DNA of 64,000 bases from Hanleya hanleyi (Eukaryota > Mollusca > Polyplacophora > Lepidopleurida > Hanleyidae): assembly GCA_036873755.1 (NCBI GenBank), contig JAVTVY010051596.1, positions 186,001 to 250,000 of the forward strand, in the 5' to 3' direction. The notes under the pieces are model-generated. The model did not search any database. It had not been told where the DNA came from and saw only the letters and a list, made by a program, of their open reading frames with translations. Below are positions 12,846-23,346 of the stretch, one piece after another. The position numbers and the translations under genes are program-made. The stretch's first letter is position 1. Each line of letters opens with the position of its first letter.

Positions 12846-12984
12846 GCACATTTAGGGATCAACACGTGTTACTCATCAGTCCATATGTATTGGCACATAG
12901 ACAGAGACACCATTGAGTCCACCTGGTATGGGTACACTAAGTGGGGTAGAGCATCCCTATACCATGACGGTCAGCGGCCATAAT

Positions 12985-13345
12985 TTCCATGACGTGAGCA
13001 ATAAGGTTTGAATATTATTTATCTGTCACTCAAAGTAACGTGGGGGAATTGTCCAGCCAAAGACAAGCTGGAATGGGCCAATGGGCGATTATCACCGACA
13101 GGTGAATTTCCATGAGCAATAAGGTGTGAATATTCTTTATCTGTCACTTAAAGTAACGTGGGAGCATAGTCCAGCCAAAGACAAGCTGTAATGGGTCAAT
13201 GGGCGATTATCACCGACGGGTGAATTTCCATGAGCAATAAGGTGTGAATATTATTTATCTGTCACTCAAAGTAACGTGGGAACATAGGCCAGATCAAGAC
13301 GAGCTGAAATGGGCCAATGGGCGAATTTCACCGATGTTGGAATTT
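12985..13345. repeat. Three tandem copies of a 118-bp unit
   Basis: GAGCAATAAGG recurs at about 12996, 13114 and 13232, each followed by GAATATT, TTATCTGTCACT, AAAGTAACGTGGG and CAATGGGCGA blocks. The copies differ by point changes. The array sits in the centre of the foldback. Confidence 0.85.
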
Positions 13346-14329
13346 CTATGACGGCATGGAAATTCACCCATGCGTATCGCCATTGGAAAAAAAGTTGAGG
13401 TTGTGTATGGGTATTGCACGTTGATTTATGCCTGTCTGTCTTTCGGGTTGGTGATTAACGAAGAAATGACTCATCAATGTGATAAATTGGTCTTTTGCGT
13501 GGGTATACATGCTGGTATTTCGTCTCGGAGATAAATATTTTCACTCGCCCTTTGTAATCTCACGCGGCCTTATTATTTATTCATGAAAGTCGCGAGGTTT
13601 GGTACAGAAATAGAAACTTGACCGAGAAACTTATGCATGACCTATATCGGGTCGCAGATACCAATACCGCCCAATCGGACCACTAGGGTCCACCTCGACC
13701 CAAAAACGTCCATTCTCCGAATCGGTTCCCACAATTCCATGTCTGCGCATGCGCAGAATGTTGACAACGGACGACACACTAGCCCAGTCGGATGGTCCCC
13801 CGTGAATAATTCACGATGACACCTCAAATGACTCAATCGAACCAAAATTGGTCCATCTCAACCCCAAAACGTCCATTCAAATACACTTTTTCTACTGCAC
13901 ATGCCCAGATAGACGATATTCCCACCACACATCCGTCCAGTTGGACGTTCCCCCACGAGTGCTTCAAACTGATACCTCACACAACTCAATCGGACCACTA
14001 TGGGCCCACTTAGACCCCGAAACGTCTTACTCGATCTGCCTGCCCACATCTCATCAAAGGTCAACGCATGGCCTCGCGACCCCTCCGATCGTCTTTCACG
14101 TGGTGGGATGAAGAAAACAAGGGGCCAAACCCCATACCGCAAATGTCCATGAGTGGGTTCTCAGTTGGAGCTATCAGTGTCCAGCGCGACAGAATGGACC
14201 TAACGTGTCCACCTCAGACCTGCCTGAACTTTTCAGCGAAAGTCAACCCCTTGCATCGAGATCCCTCTCATCGTGTTCTACATGGCAAGACAAAGAAAAC
14301 AAGGTGCCACATCCAATGGTGGCCCTCCA

Positions 14330-14970
14330 CAGTTTCGTAGTAATGACCCCGGTCTAATTGCATAATACGATAGACTGCCCGTGTTCTGCTACATCATAAT
14401 TCTTCTTGTCTTCTTAATAGCTTATATCTGTAATACCATCCTATTCAGCATTATCAAAGCTACAAACGAGTACGTACAGATAGATGGCTGGCTTTGTCTA
14501 CACGCTGATCGGGATCATGAAGTAAAGTTTGTCCTGCCTCAGTTATGCGCCGTGTGTGTGCCTAAAAATCAGGATTCATTTACGGGAAGAAAATCTGACA
14601 AAAAACGGACAGGTTGACCCCCACTGTTTTTTTCTTTTTAAGTTGAATCCGGACCAGGGAACGTGAGTAAGAAGTTTCATTGAAATCGCTCTTACAAACT
14701 TTTCTGGAAATTGAGCCAAACCTGACCATTTTTCGACATTTTAAGGTGTTTTCTAGAAAAAACGAAGCAGGCTTGGAAGAGAATGTTCGAGATTCATATT
14801 TCTATAACATAGCAGTGCTATATCTTAAAATAATAATTTAATCATGCTCTTTCAGAAAATATATACATATGAGTGATTTGGGTTGAAGATTTCACGACAA
14901 TTCGTGGCCGAAAAATGGACCCATGGTCTATTCCATGCCGAATGGAAGAATCCCTGGAGTGCACCCCCAA
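14330..14970 (+). repeat. ~640-bp direct repeat, copy 1
   Basis: This pairs with 15718-16290 in the same orientation. Shared landmarks are CACAGTTTCGTAGTAATG, GAGTACGTACAGAT, GCTTGGAAGAGAATGTTCGA (copy 1 spelling) and AGAATCCCTGGAGTGCACCC at the end. Copy 1 has about 70 bases missing from copy 2, near 14530-14670. The pair is LTR-like in arrangement but lacks TG...CA ends and a primer-binding site, so a segmental duplication is as likely. Confidence 0.75.
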
Positions 14971-15717
14971 AGACATAATAGCATTATCTCAATGTAGACT
15001 CAATTACAGAGCGGAGATGTGTCGTTACGCCAGATTGTTTAATTTTGACTGCTTAGTTACATCTAAAGCGCTATTTTCGGAGTCAGGTGGAAAGAGAACC
15101 AGGGGTTCGATTAAAATAATCCACAGTGTGTCCATTAGTATACTATTGAAGTTATTGCATACTATATTCCATACAGGAGTTATCTCCCTTTAGAATGAGA
15201 TTTCGGTGGATATTATGGCAGAGCGAGGTCGTATCAGAATGATACACATTTGCCAGTGTAAATTTTCTTTACAAGAGAACCCATTTACAGTTCAAAAAGG
15301 ATAGAACGGATGTATATTATCGAGGTTTTATGAAATATTTCTCAAACTTCTGAAGCATTTCCCATTTATCTAGGAGAAAATTTAGTGCAAACTTATCAAT
15401 AATTTGACTTGGTTACATCTCTTATTTACAATTTCCCCGCGTTCCTGGTATAATTGGAAAGCGGAAAAGCAACCACGGCCTGCATATTGCCGATGTCCAT
15501 TATTAAGAGTAAATGGGTTAATTTTGAGTTTTGTTCTCGAAAATCCTGCTAGAGTTGGCAAAAGTGATCAAAACAAAATGGGGTAAGGGAAAAGTTAACG
15601 GTCAGATTTTCCACAATAATATGTATAGCTGGTAAGTGTTGTATACCGCCATACTCGCAAACATTCCCAGATTACGATAAATGTGAATAATTAATTTCGC
15701 GAAAAACACGCTACCCC

Positions 15718-16290
15718 TTATGGTGGCGAGGCACAGTTTCGTAGTAATGGCCCCGGTCCGATTTCATAATACGATAGACTTCCCGTGTTCTGCTGCATCA
15801 TAATTCTTCTTGTCTTCTTAATAGCTTATATAAAAAATACCATCCTATTCAGCATTACCAAAGCTGCAAACGAGTACGTACAGATCGATGGCTGGCTTTG
15901 TCTACACGCTGATCGGGATCATGGAGTAAAGTTTGTCCTGACTAAAAATCAGGACTGATTTACGAGAAGAAATTCTGACAAAAAACGGGCCGGTTGGTCC
16001 CCACTTTTTCTCGACTTTTTAAGTTGAGGCGTGGTTTTTCTGGAAAAATTTGACCATTTTTTGACATTTTAAGGGGGTTTCTAGGAAATATGAAGCAAGC
16101 CTGGAAGAGAATGTTCGAGATTCACTTTTCTATAACATAGCAGTGCTATATCTTGAAATAATAGTTCAATCATGCTCTTTCAGAAAATATATACATATAA
16201 GTGATTTGGGTTGAAGATTTATGACAATTGGTGGCCGAAAAACGGACCCATGGTCTATTCCATGCCGAATAGAAGAATCCCTGGAGTGCA
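15718..16290 (+). repeat. ~570-bp direct repeat, copy 2
   Basis: Second copy of 14330-14970, about 1.39 kb downstream. It is directly followed by a short inverted match to the left flank of the satellite foldback (AAATCCACAA-type sequence at about 16300). That suggests the repeats were duplicated together with part of that locus. The 745 bp between the copies hold no gene. Confidence 0.75.
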
Positions 16291-16439
16291 CCCAATAGCA
16301 AAATCCACAAAAAAAATGGCCACTACCAAACAGCAAATGTCCATGCGTGTATTCCCGATTGGGCCTACACCATAGCCGTATATAGATCTGCCCTCTGGTA
16401 GGTATATTAGGGTATTTCCTACCGTGCTTAGCATAGGCT

Positions 16440-16560
16440 GACTAGTTGTGCAGAGGATAACGTGTCCGCATCCGGTGAGCACAATACGGGTTCGACTCCA
16501 GCTAGGACCAGGGGATTCCCCTTCTCTCGCTATATGGCTTTGCATGGGGATTATATCCTA
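16440..16560 (+). mobile_element. tRNA-derived SINE fragment
   Basis: An A-box-like TAGTTGTGCAGAGG and a perfect B-box GGTTCGACTCC are spaced as in a Pol III promoter of tRNA type. They are followed by GGGGATTCCCCTTCTCTCGCT. The last block recurs at about 59648-59670, where it stands alone, so it belongs to the SINE body. No tail or target duplication can be fixed. Confidence 0.6.
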
Positions 16561-16859
16561 GAAGCTATACCCGCGACCCGTGATTTGGAGTACCAGTACC
16601 CACCGGCTGCCTCTTGATGCTTTGGAAGGGCGGATGAAGGCTTATTGACCATTATATTCCAGGAGATGACCGGACATTGCCGGAGATTTCCGAACGTGAC
16701 CAGTGCGATAACAATTAACATTGAGGCCCAGTCCACCTTGCTGCTCCATAACAAACTTCCATGCATGTCATTGGTCACTGGTGTTTCTGGTGAAAGCATT
16801 TGAGAAGGGCAGCAAGGAGCAGCAAGGTTTACTTGGGCCCAGATTGATAAGTAGTAAAA

Positions 16860-16947
16860 GGGGTCCGATTTAGGGGTAGTAATGTGCTAATTAGGGGAGA
16901 TAACCAAGAATTGTTCAAAAGAGTTATCTGCCCCTAAATCAGACCCC
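16860..16947. mobile_element. Palindromic mini-MITE, copy B
   Basis: An 88-bp element with ends GGGGTCCGATTTAGGGGTAG and GGGGTCTGATTTAGGGGCAG (right end read on the minus strand). It is the inverted relative of 11581-11668, and the two flank the 11.7-16.8 kb repeat cluster. Confidence 0.7.
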
Positions 16948-18105
16948 AGATGCAATTTATATTCTACTGTTGTGTTTGGTGAAAGTATGCTCGAACAAAG
17001 AGCAAGAGTATGCACGTCATCAGGATAGGGTTGGGCTTTGACGTACGTTGTCGAGCTTTAAGACGGGTGTCAACGCCATGCAACTAATCTTATGTTCTCA
17101 ATATGTTCTTGCCTATACCGCGAAAAGATTGCGTTTACATCGTTAGGCTCATGCGTTGGGCCTGCTCTACGGGAACTGACGGGTTTTGCATCAAGGCAAC
17201 CTGTGGACTCGGTTGATGGTAAAAGGGTAGCTGATACTCACTCTAAACTTCGTCGTGCATGTGAATTGAATCAATCGGCGATATTGGGGTTGGAGGTGGG
17301 GTGGGGGTGTATGAGCTCTTATGCCCAGGAATAGTTAACCACACAGACGACTCGTTGCGGCTTGAACCGTCTGCATGAAATAGTCGATGTCCTAAAGATA
17401 AAACGTCGATCTACGCTCTGTTGATGGGATTAGTGAAGTATTGGCAGTTCATGCAGTATCCTAATATGCCTTCCCACGAGTAAAAATATTCTGGTTTAAT
17501 TAAATTACAGGGAAACTTTAGATATTTTGGTAAATTCGTCGGTGATATTTAGATTGCACTCGATCGCACCCATCAAATCATCTGCCAAGTTGGTCTGCCC
17601 GGGGTCAAAGTAATATACTTGATCGGTTATAGAGTGGAATGTCTAGAAAGTTCACATTCTTCTAGCGCATAGTCGCGTATGTGGGCTGCCACTGATTGTA
17701 GCACCAGACTACACGGGTATAGCCGAGGCTCTGAGAATTTGATCACACAGGACGTCTTTCCAAGCTGGGCCGTTGACCTGCATTGGAAACGGTTGCTCTA
17801 CTCCATTTGGTGGGCCCATGGGTGGTGGTCAAAACGGCTGCGTTGTTTGGCGGGGCATCAGACGAATATGTCTGAGCATATTATCGCGGCGAGAGTGTGT
17901 CTTCTGACAGAACGAACACGTGCTCGACAGGGTGCCCGCTGATCGGTTGGATACAGACAGACTCCAATCTATCACATACGACGTTATATGATCACTCACG
18001 CCTGCCTTGCCTACTCATTTACCCACTCAATGACTCATACCTCACTCACTCGTCCATTCGCATCTCGCTCACGCCTCATTCACTCATTCACTAAAGTATT
18101 TGTGA
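16948..18105. other. Unassigned, no gene seen
   Basis: No motif-bearing frame is present. CTCACT-type simple sequence of the kind found at SINE tails lies at about 17990-18092. The rest looks unique within the window. Confidence 0.4.
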
Positions 18106-18111
18106 CACCTC
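18106..18111. repeat. Target-site duplication, left, copy 1
   Basis: CACCTC, identical to 29915-29920 and immediately outside the inverted termini. Confidence 0.93.
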
Positions 18112-20354
18112 AGTAGTAGGGTCTACCCTTTTCGAAGCGACTTTTACCCGGATGTAGTGACCTCACGGGGAAGCTTTGAGGAGGAACTAGTAGCGCCATC
18201 TGTACACGCTGGATGCAAGGGAGACAACTCGATCTGCCAGAGTTTGGCCGCCATCTTGAATTTTGTGGAAAAGGGATGTATTCCTCCACGGTGATGCGGT
18301 GGTGATGCGGTCGCGGGAGAAAGCTTCCGCGGACAGAAAGTAGTCCCCTGGGTTGACTTCCAATGTTAATGTATACGGGGAATACTTAAATAGACGTTTC
18401 GTGACCGAGGTGGGTCCCTAGTGGACCGATTGGGTCGAGTGAGGTATCAAAGTGAAGCATTCGTGAAGGGGCATCTGATGGGCTGGGTGTGGGGTTGAAA
18501 TATCGGCATTCTGTGCATGCGCGGTGGCCAAAGGGTATGGAAATAGACGTTTTGGAGCTAGGGGAGGCACTAATGGTCCAATGGGGTCGAGTGAGGTATC
18601 AAAGTGAAGACTATGTGAAAGGCCATCTGATGGGCTGGGTGTGGGGTTGAAATATCGGCATTCTGCGCATGCGCGGTGGCCAAAGGGTATGGACATAGAC
18701 GTTTTGGGATCTAGCGGGATTTCTAATGGGCCCATGGAGTTGTATGATGTATCCATGTAAAGCCTAGGTGAGGGGGCATCCAACTGGACTAGTGGCTCGA
18801 GCGTTGTCACCATTCTGCGCATGCGCGGTGGCCAAAGGGTATGGAAACAGACGTTTTGGGATCTAGGGGAGGCACTAATGGGCTGATGGGGTCATATGAG
18901 GTATCCATGTGAAGCATTCATAAAGGGGCATCTGACTGGACTAGTGGCTCGGGCGTTGTCACCATTCTGCGCATGCGCGGTGGCCAAAGGGTATGAAAAT
19001 AGACGTTTTGGGATCTAGGGGAGCCCCTAATGGTCCAATGGGGTCGAGTGAGGTATCCATGTGAAGCCTGTGCGAAGGGGCATCCAGCCATGGGGGGTTG
19101 CATGTAAAATTTTTCCTGAAAAAAAACGGAACACGGACATTATCGAAAAATTTTGGGAAATGCCTATGGGGGGTATATAGGTCGCCGGGCTTGACGGGGC
19201 TTGCCTATCAATAGAGTTATCTCCCCTTAGTTCCAGGGTGGGTGTATGTAAAATTTTTCCTGAAAAAATACGGAACACGGACTTTATTCTAAATTTCGGG
19301 AAAATGCCTATATGGGGTATGGGGGGTATAGGATCATCCTGCGAAACCTACTTCTCGACATTTGCGGTATAGGTTGTGGGGTCTCGTTTTCTTAGTCTCG
19401 TTAAGACAAACATGATAGGAAGTGTCGCGGAGCGAATCGGTGAAATTTTTGAAAAAGTACCATACAGCCCATATAGTCCCATACTGGGGGTATAGGACCA
19501 ATGTTTGTCCCCTTGGGAAACCTACTTCTATACATTTGCGGTATGGTTGTTTGGATTCGTTTTTCACGTCTCGTCAAGACAAACATGATAGGAAGTGTCC
19601 CGGAGCGAAACGGTGAACTTTTTGAAAAAAGTCACCGAAGCCTGGGTAGGACCGTAGGCCTATACTGCATGGCTATGGGTGTATAGGTCCATACGGGGTG
19701 GACGTTTTGGAGTCTAGGTGGGCCACTAATGGTCTGATGGGGTCGAGTGAGATCTTATTTTGAAGCTCTCATGCAGGAGCACTTGACTACACTAATGGTT
19801 CGTACGTTGTCAATATTCTGCGCATGCGCAGCCTGGCCGTAGTATAGAAGGCAGGCATTTTTGGGGGGTGTGTGGGTGTGTTTGGGTTAGAGATGGGTTA
19901 TTCACGGTTCGAATGGGTCGTGTGAGGTATCCATGTGAAGCCTATGTAATGGAGCATCTGATGGGGTGAGTGCGGGGTTGAAATAGGGTCACTCCGCGCA
20001 TGCGCAGTGTACAAAGGGGTATGGAAATAGACGTGTTGGGGTCTAGGTGGGCCACTAATGGGCCGATGGGATCGAGTGAGGTATCCATGTGAAGCCTAGG
20101 TGAGGGAGTTAGACTAGGGTGTCGTTTCCATTCTGCTGAGCAGGTCACGTGGGTTGTGACGTCACTTCCGGATTGGGTGAATGGGGCGTGACCTTTGGAC
20201 ATGTCTAGACTTGTCTGTGTCTGTCATGTACTGGGGTTTTTCCCCACAATGGCGTTCACCTTCGGACGTGGTTTGGTGGGTCTGCGCAAGTGTGGGTGAC
20301 GTCACTTCCGGTTTTTCAGAATGCTCAAACACTACCTCCAACTTTCTCGGCCCC
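18112..20354 (+). repeat. Left terminal inverted repeat of Polinton 1
   Basis: About 2.24 kb, inverted and highly similar to 27651-29914. From outside in it holds the unique tip, then about four ~150-bp monomers at 18.4-19.1 kb, each with a GCGCATGCGC-type site. Next come a 0.5-kb block with two copies of a CCTGAAAAAA-type repeat, two further monomers at 19.7-20.1 kb, and a CRE-ETS block GACGTCACTTCCGG. The inner end is in CTCGGCCCCGG. Confidence 0.9.
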
Positions 20355-20516
20355 GGCCGATGTGAAGCCGCAACGCGCGCGCCCGGGTTCTCCGGCAGTG
20401 CGCGGATGAATGTAGGGAGAGGTTAAATCGACGCCTATTTCACCCGGATGTAAAAATGACGTCACTTCCGGTTTTGGTGAATGGGGCGTGACCTTTGGAC
20501 ATGTCCAGACTTGTCT

Positions 20517-20613
20517 GACCGCCATTGTTGGAAAATGGCGGATAATGGCGGAAGGTGACCGCCATTGTGGGGAAATGGCGGATAATGGCGGAAGGTGACC
20601 GCCATTCTGGGAA
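20517..20613. repeat. 40-bp tandem block with YY1-like ATGGCGG sites
   Basis: TGACCGCCATTG recurs at 20517, 20557 and (partly) 20597. Each unit contains CCGCCATT facing AATGGCGG, so it can fold into a hairpin and offers several ATGGCGG motifs of the YY1 kind. It lies between the left TIR and the first gene of copy 1. Confidence 0.75.
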
Positions 20614-20789
20614 ACCCTCACAGACAGGTCAGTACATGCATTCCTATGATGTTCACGCATAATAAAAGGATTGATCTGTAATCTGTGTTGTTGTTGTTGC
20701 TCTCTTTTTTTGGGCTAACCCATCAGAATAGTACGTATCACGGACTACACCCGTAGAGCTACATCTAGGCGCGCATGTGTGACCTGGTC

Positions 20790-20796
20790 TATAAAA
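20790..20796 (+). promoter_or_regulatory. TATA box of the first Polinton 1 gene
   Basis: TATAAAA 53 bases before the ATG at 20843. A matching box precedes the homologous gene in copy 2. Confidence 0.7.
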
Positions 20797-20842
20797 CACG
20801 CCCCTCTGGATCCCACACCTTCATTCCTACGGTTGCAGAGCC

Positions 20843-21169
20843 ATGACGGAGATCCAGCCCTATGCGACTCGCATTTTACAGCATGCCACCGTGGTTAATT
20901 CACTCACGGGTTACCGAGCAGTGGTCCGGTCCATGTTTGCAGATGGCGACGACAACGAGGGGCGACGCCAGATCCTGAACGAGTTCACGGAAGAGGTCCT
21001 CCACAGAGTGCACTCGATGGAGAGGTGTGCCATCACTCACCACTACTGGACCATGACAGCCATCCTTGATGCTCGGGCTATGGACCACGAGCGCTCACCG
21101 CGGAACCAGCGACGGCTGGTTGGCCTAGTCATGGTCTGTGCCCTATTGACCCTGGCGCTGTGGCATTGA
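20843..21169 (+). CDS. Small tail-anchored Polinton protein, unknown function
   Basis: The 108-residue protein starts MTEIQPYATRI. It has a mainly helical, charged body and a C-terminal hydrophobic stretch (about residues 91-107, LVGLVMVCALLTLALWH) that could be a tail anchor. It is one of the few genes intact in both copies; the copy 2 version at 50145-50459 differs by a few-residue gap near the N-terminus. Its TATA box, short leader and first position suggest a separate transcript. I do not recognise the family. A small membrane protein for particle assembly or exit is a guess from the tail only. Confidence 0.7.
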   Translation: MTEIQPYATRILQHATVVNSLTGYRAVVRSMFADGDDNEGRRQILNEFTEEVLHRVHSMERCAITHHYWTMTAILDARAMDHERSPRNQRRLVGLVMVCALLTLALWH

Positions 21170-21183
21170 CAGTGGGACCTGAC

Positions 21184-21190
21184 TATAAAT
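21184..21190 (+). promoter_or_regulatory. TATA box of PC4-like gene A
   Basis: TATAAAT followed by ACGAGGGTCAGACA, 58 bases before the ATG. The same extended string precedes gene B at 21772, so the promoter was duplicated with the gene. Confidence 0.7.
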
Positions 21191-21241
21191 ACGAGGGTCA
21201 GACAGAGTGTGTGTCATTCACCGTTCGTCATTGGAGCAAGC

Positions 21242-21745
21242 ATGTCACCAGTCCTACGAGCCATCCTTCCCCTTACACCGCGGGTGGGGATACACGTCTA
21301 TGAAGATAAAGTCACCCTCGTGGAAGACCGTGGAGATGTTTGCTGGTCGCCCGCTGAGACCGTATCGAATACGGTTACGCTACACCATGACGGCTGGACC
21401 AAATTTAAACGGGTGTTGAGCGGCGAGCTCGATGGACACCTCATCCACATAGACAATGCCATCTACGTATACCGTGGACCCTTCTTCCCACGCCTGGGCC
21501 GCTACCAAGACCCTACGCGAAGCTTCACCCTAGACCCCGATCTGTGGATAGCCTTCGAGAAAGTGGTGCCTATCGTGGACCAGCTGTTTACACCGGACGA
21601 GCGGTCATCAGACGAGTTGGAGTGGGTTCGTGCCCTGAGAGAATCGGTGGCAGAACCCAATGAACAACTGTCTAGCCATGAACCCGACAACGATGCCATT
21701 GATTACCCGGCTAGACTTAGTCAGCCCAGTGACATGACCACCTGA
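21242..21745 (+). CDS. PC4-like repeat protein A
   Basis: The 167-residue protein starts MSPVLRAIL, the first ATG after the TATA box. It contains two similar halves. TVTLHHDGWTKF and SFTLDPDLWIAF place their tryptophans at residues 52 and 102, exactly 50 apart, and each is preceded by alternating hydrophobic strands. This strand-then-helix layout with I/T-x-L-xxxx-W resembles the single-stranded-DNA-binding PC4 (p15) fold; that is an inference from pattern. The tail after residue 115 is acidic and probably disordered. It is a tandem paralogue of the gene starting near 21828. A single-stranded-DNA or transcription role would suit a replicating element. The copy 2 homologue is broken. Confidence 0.65.
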   Translation: MSPVLRAILPLTPRVGIHVYEDKVTLVEDRGDVCWSPAETVSNTVTLHHDGWTKFKRVLSGELDGHLIHIDNAIYVYRGPFFPRLGRYQDPTRSFTLDPDLWIAFEKVVPIVDQLFTPDERSSDELEWVRALRESVAEPNEQLSSHEPDNDAIDYPARLSQPSDMTT

Positions 21746-21771
21746 TCCTTTTGTTCTCACGGGGTTCTCCC

Positions 21772-21778
21772 TATAAAT
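21772..21778 (+). promoter_or_regulatory. TATA box of PC4-like gene B
   Basis: TATAAAT followed by ACGAGAGCCAGTCA. It is retained although the start codon downstream has been lost. Confidence 0.65.
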
Positions 21779-21827
21779 ACGAGAGCCAGTCAAATCTGGT
21801 ACCATTCACGTACTGGCGTATCTCAGC

Positions 21828-22253
21828 TTGACCCCCGAGGTTTTCCTGCACGTGTATGCGGATAAGGTCGATGTCATAGAGGAGGTGGGAGACATCTGTG
21901 ATGCGGACCCTACACAACCGTGCCCGGCTCACATTCGGCTGTCCAGAGAGGGCTGGACCAAATTCAAACGGGTGTTGTCTGGTGAACTGGACGGCGACCT
22001 CATCCACTTGTGTCACGATGTGTACATCCGATGCGGCCCTTTCTTTGCTCAATTGGCTCGGCTAGATGGAGGCACAGTGCATTTTACCCTTCACCCTGAT
22101 CTATGGTCTGCATTGGAAGATGCCGTGGTAGATGTGGATCAAGTGTTTATCAAGCGGTCATCAGACGAGTTGGACTGGTCATTTACCATGGACAATGTGG
22201 AAGCAACGAAGAAAATCAGAAAGAAACTCCGGCCCAAGATATACCCGTTATAA
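21828..22253 (+). pseudogene. PC4-like repeat protein B, start codon lost
   Basis: The open frame begins at a TTG. Copy 2 shows that the ATG-containing leader has been removed here by a short deletion near 21815. The body is otherwise open for about 140 codons. Its two tryptophans (IRLSREGWTKF and FTLHPDLWSAL) are again exactly 50 residues apart, as in gene A, and the segment WTKFKRVLSGELDG is shared with A. The C-terminus is basic (KKIRKKLRPK). The stop TAA at 22251-22253 lies inside the TATA box of the integrase gene. Function is inferred as for A. Confidence 0.65.
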
Positions 22254-22255
22254 AT
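22249..22255 (+). promoter_or_regulatory. Integrase TATA box overlapping an upstream stop
   Basis: TATAAAT; its internal TAA is the stop codon of the PC4-like gene B. The integrase ATG is 44 bases downstream. The arrangement is the same in copy 2. Confidence 0.7.
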
Positions 22256-22292
22256 AAACGATAGAGCCAGGGTCCATCATCATTTTGTCACC

Positions 22293-23346
22293 ATGAAGCG
22301 CTGGGAGAAGGTGTTGGATAACTTATACTGCAGTCCCCACAGTCCGGCGGCCTATAGTGCATTGTCGGCTCTCTATCGAGCGGCCAAACCCCAGGGAATA
22401 CAACGTGCCCAAGTCCGAGATTGGTTAACAAAACAAGACACCTATACCTTACATCGAGCTGTCCGTCGCCATGTCCGGAACCGGGTCATCGTGGGAGGAA
22501 TAGATGCCCAGTGGCAAGCGGATTTGGTCGATATGAGCGCCTTTGCCAAACACAACGATGAGAATCGGTATATCTTGACGTGCATCGATATCCTATCCAA
22601 GTATGCGTGGGTGGTACCCATCCGGACGAAAACGGGGGCGAATCTCATAGCGGCGTTCAAAGACATCTTCAAGATCGGGCGCAAACCTTTGTATTTGCAA
22701 ACCGACGAGGGCACGGAATTCAACAGTTTCTGAAAGCCCAGAAGATGTTTTTCTTCCATACGTACAACGAGACCAAGGCTTCCGTGGTGGAAAGGTTCAA
22801 CATGACATTCAAAGGCCGCTTGTATAAATATTTCACCTATAAGAATACAAGGCGGTACATCGATGTTCTCCCGAAACTTGTGAGTGGTTACAATCGAACA
22901 ATCATCGGAGTATAGAGAGAGCCCCCATTACCGTGACCCAACGCAATGAAGCCCAAGTCCGGCGTGTCTCGTACCCCAGGCCATCGCAGCGAACGACGAA
23001 GGCGGTGTACAAGGTCGGCGACCCTGTACGGATCAGTAAAGTCAAGGGCAAGTTCGAGAAAATTTACTTACCCATCTGGAGCGATGAACACTTCCTGATT
23101 AAACGGCGTCTACCCCGACAGCAGCGAGTCTATGAACTGGAAGATCTTCAAGGGGAACCGTTGCTAGGGACGTTTTACGAGACGGAATTACAACCTGTCG
23201 TAAAAACACAGCAAGACTACTACACGGTGGAGCAGATTTTGAAAACGGAACGTCGACGTGGCAAACTGTTTCATTTCGTCAAATGGCAAGGCTGGCCCAG
23301 TTCCTTCAATTCCTGGGTCGCTGCCAACCAGGTGAAACGACTATAA
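22293..23346 (+). pseudogene. Polinton chromodomain integrase, copy 1
   Basis: This is a retroviral-type (rve) DDE integrase that inserts the element. The first frame starts MKRWEKVLDNLY. It carries catalytic Asp in QWQADLVDM (residue 77) and LQTDEGTEF (138); the Glu in KASVVERFN is in the next frame. A 16-base deletion near 22720 and a one-base loss near 22905 break the frame. The C-terminal part (22933-23346) is a chromodomain (YYTVEQIL, KWQGWP, NSWV), which in related enzymes guides insertion toward modified chromatin. The stop lies within the next TATA box. Confidence 0.9.

Larger units (their letters stand above)
11895..14313. repeat. Foldback of satellite monomers related to Polinton TIRs
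   Basis: Arms of about 600 bp (11895-12490 and 13720-14313) are inverted copies sharing CTTGTTTTCTTTGTCTCG-type and CCCACTCATGGACATTTGCG blocks. The arms carry the monomer seen in the Polinton TIRs: GCGCATGCGCAG, then GACG(T/C)TTTGGGGTCTAGG, TGGTCCGATTG and GTGAGGT blocks. Just left of the arm, TGACTTCCAATGTTAAT (from about 11820) also matches a stretch at 18355. No AGTAGTAGGG end is present, so this is not an intact Polinton. Confidence 0.65.

Noticed and set aside
11820..14313. Third Polinton with internal deletion
   Set aside because: Shares TIR monomers but has no AGTAGTAGGG ends, no 6-bp duplication and no internal gene remnants.
14330..16290. LTR retrotransposon
   Set aside because: The direct repeats lack TG...CA ends, primer-binding site and polypurine tract, and no gag or pol lies between them.
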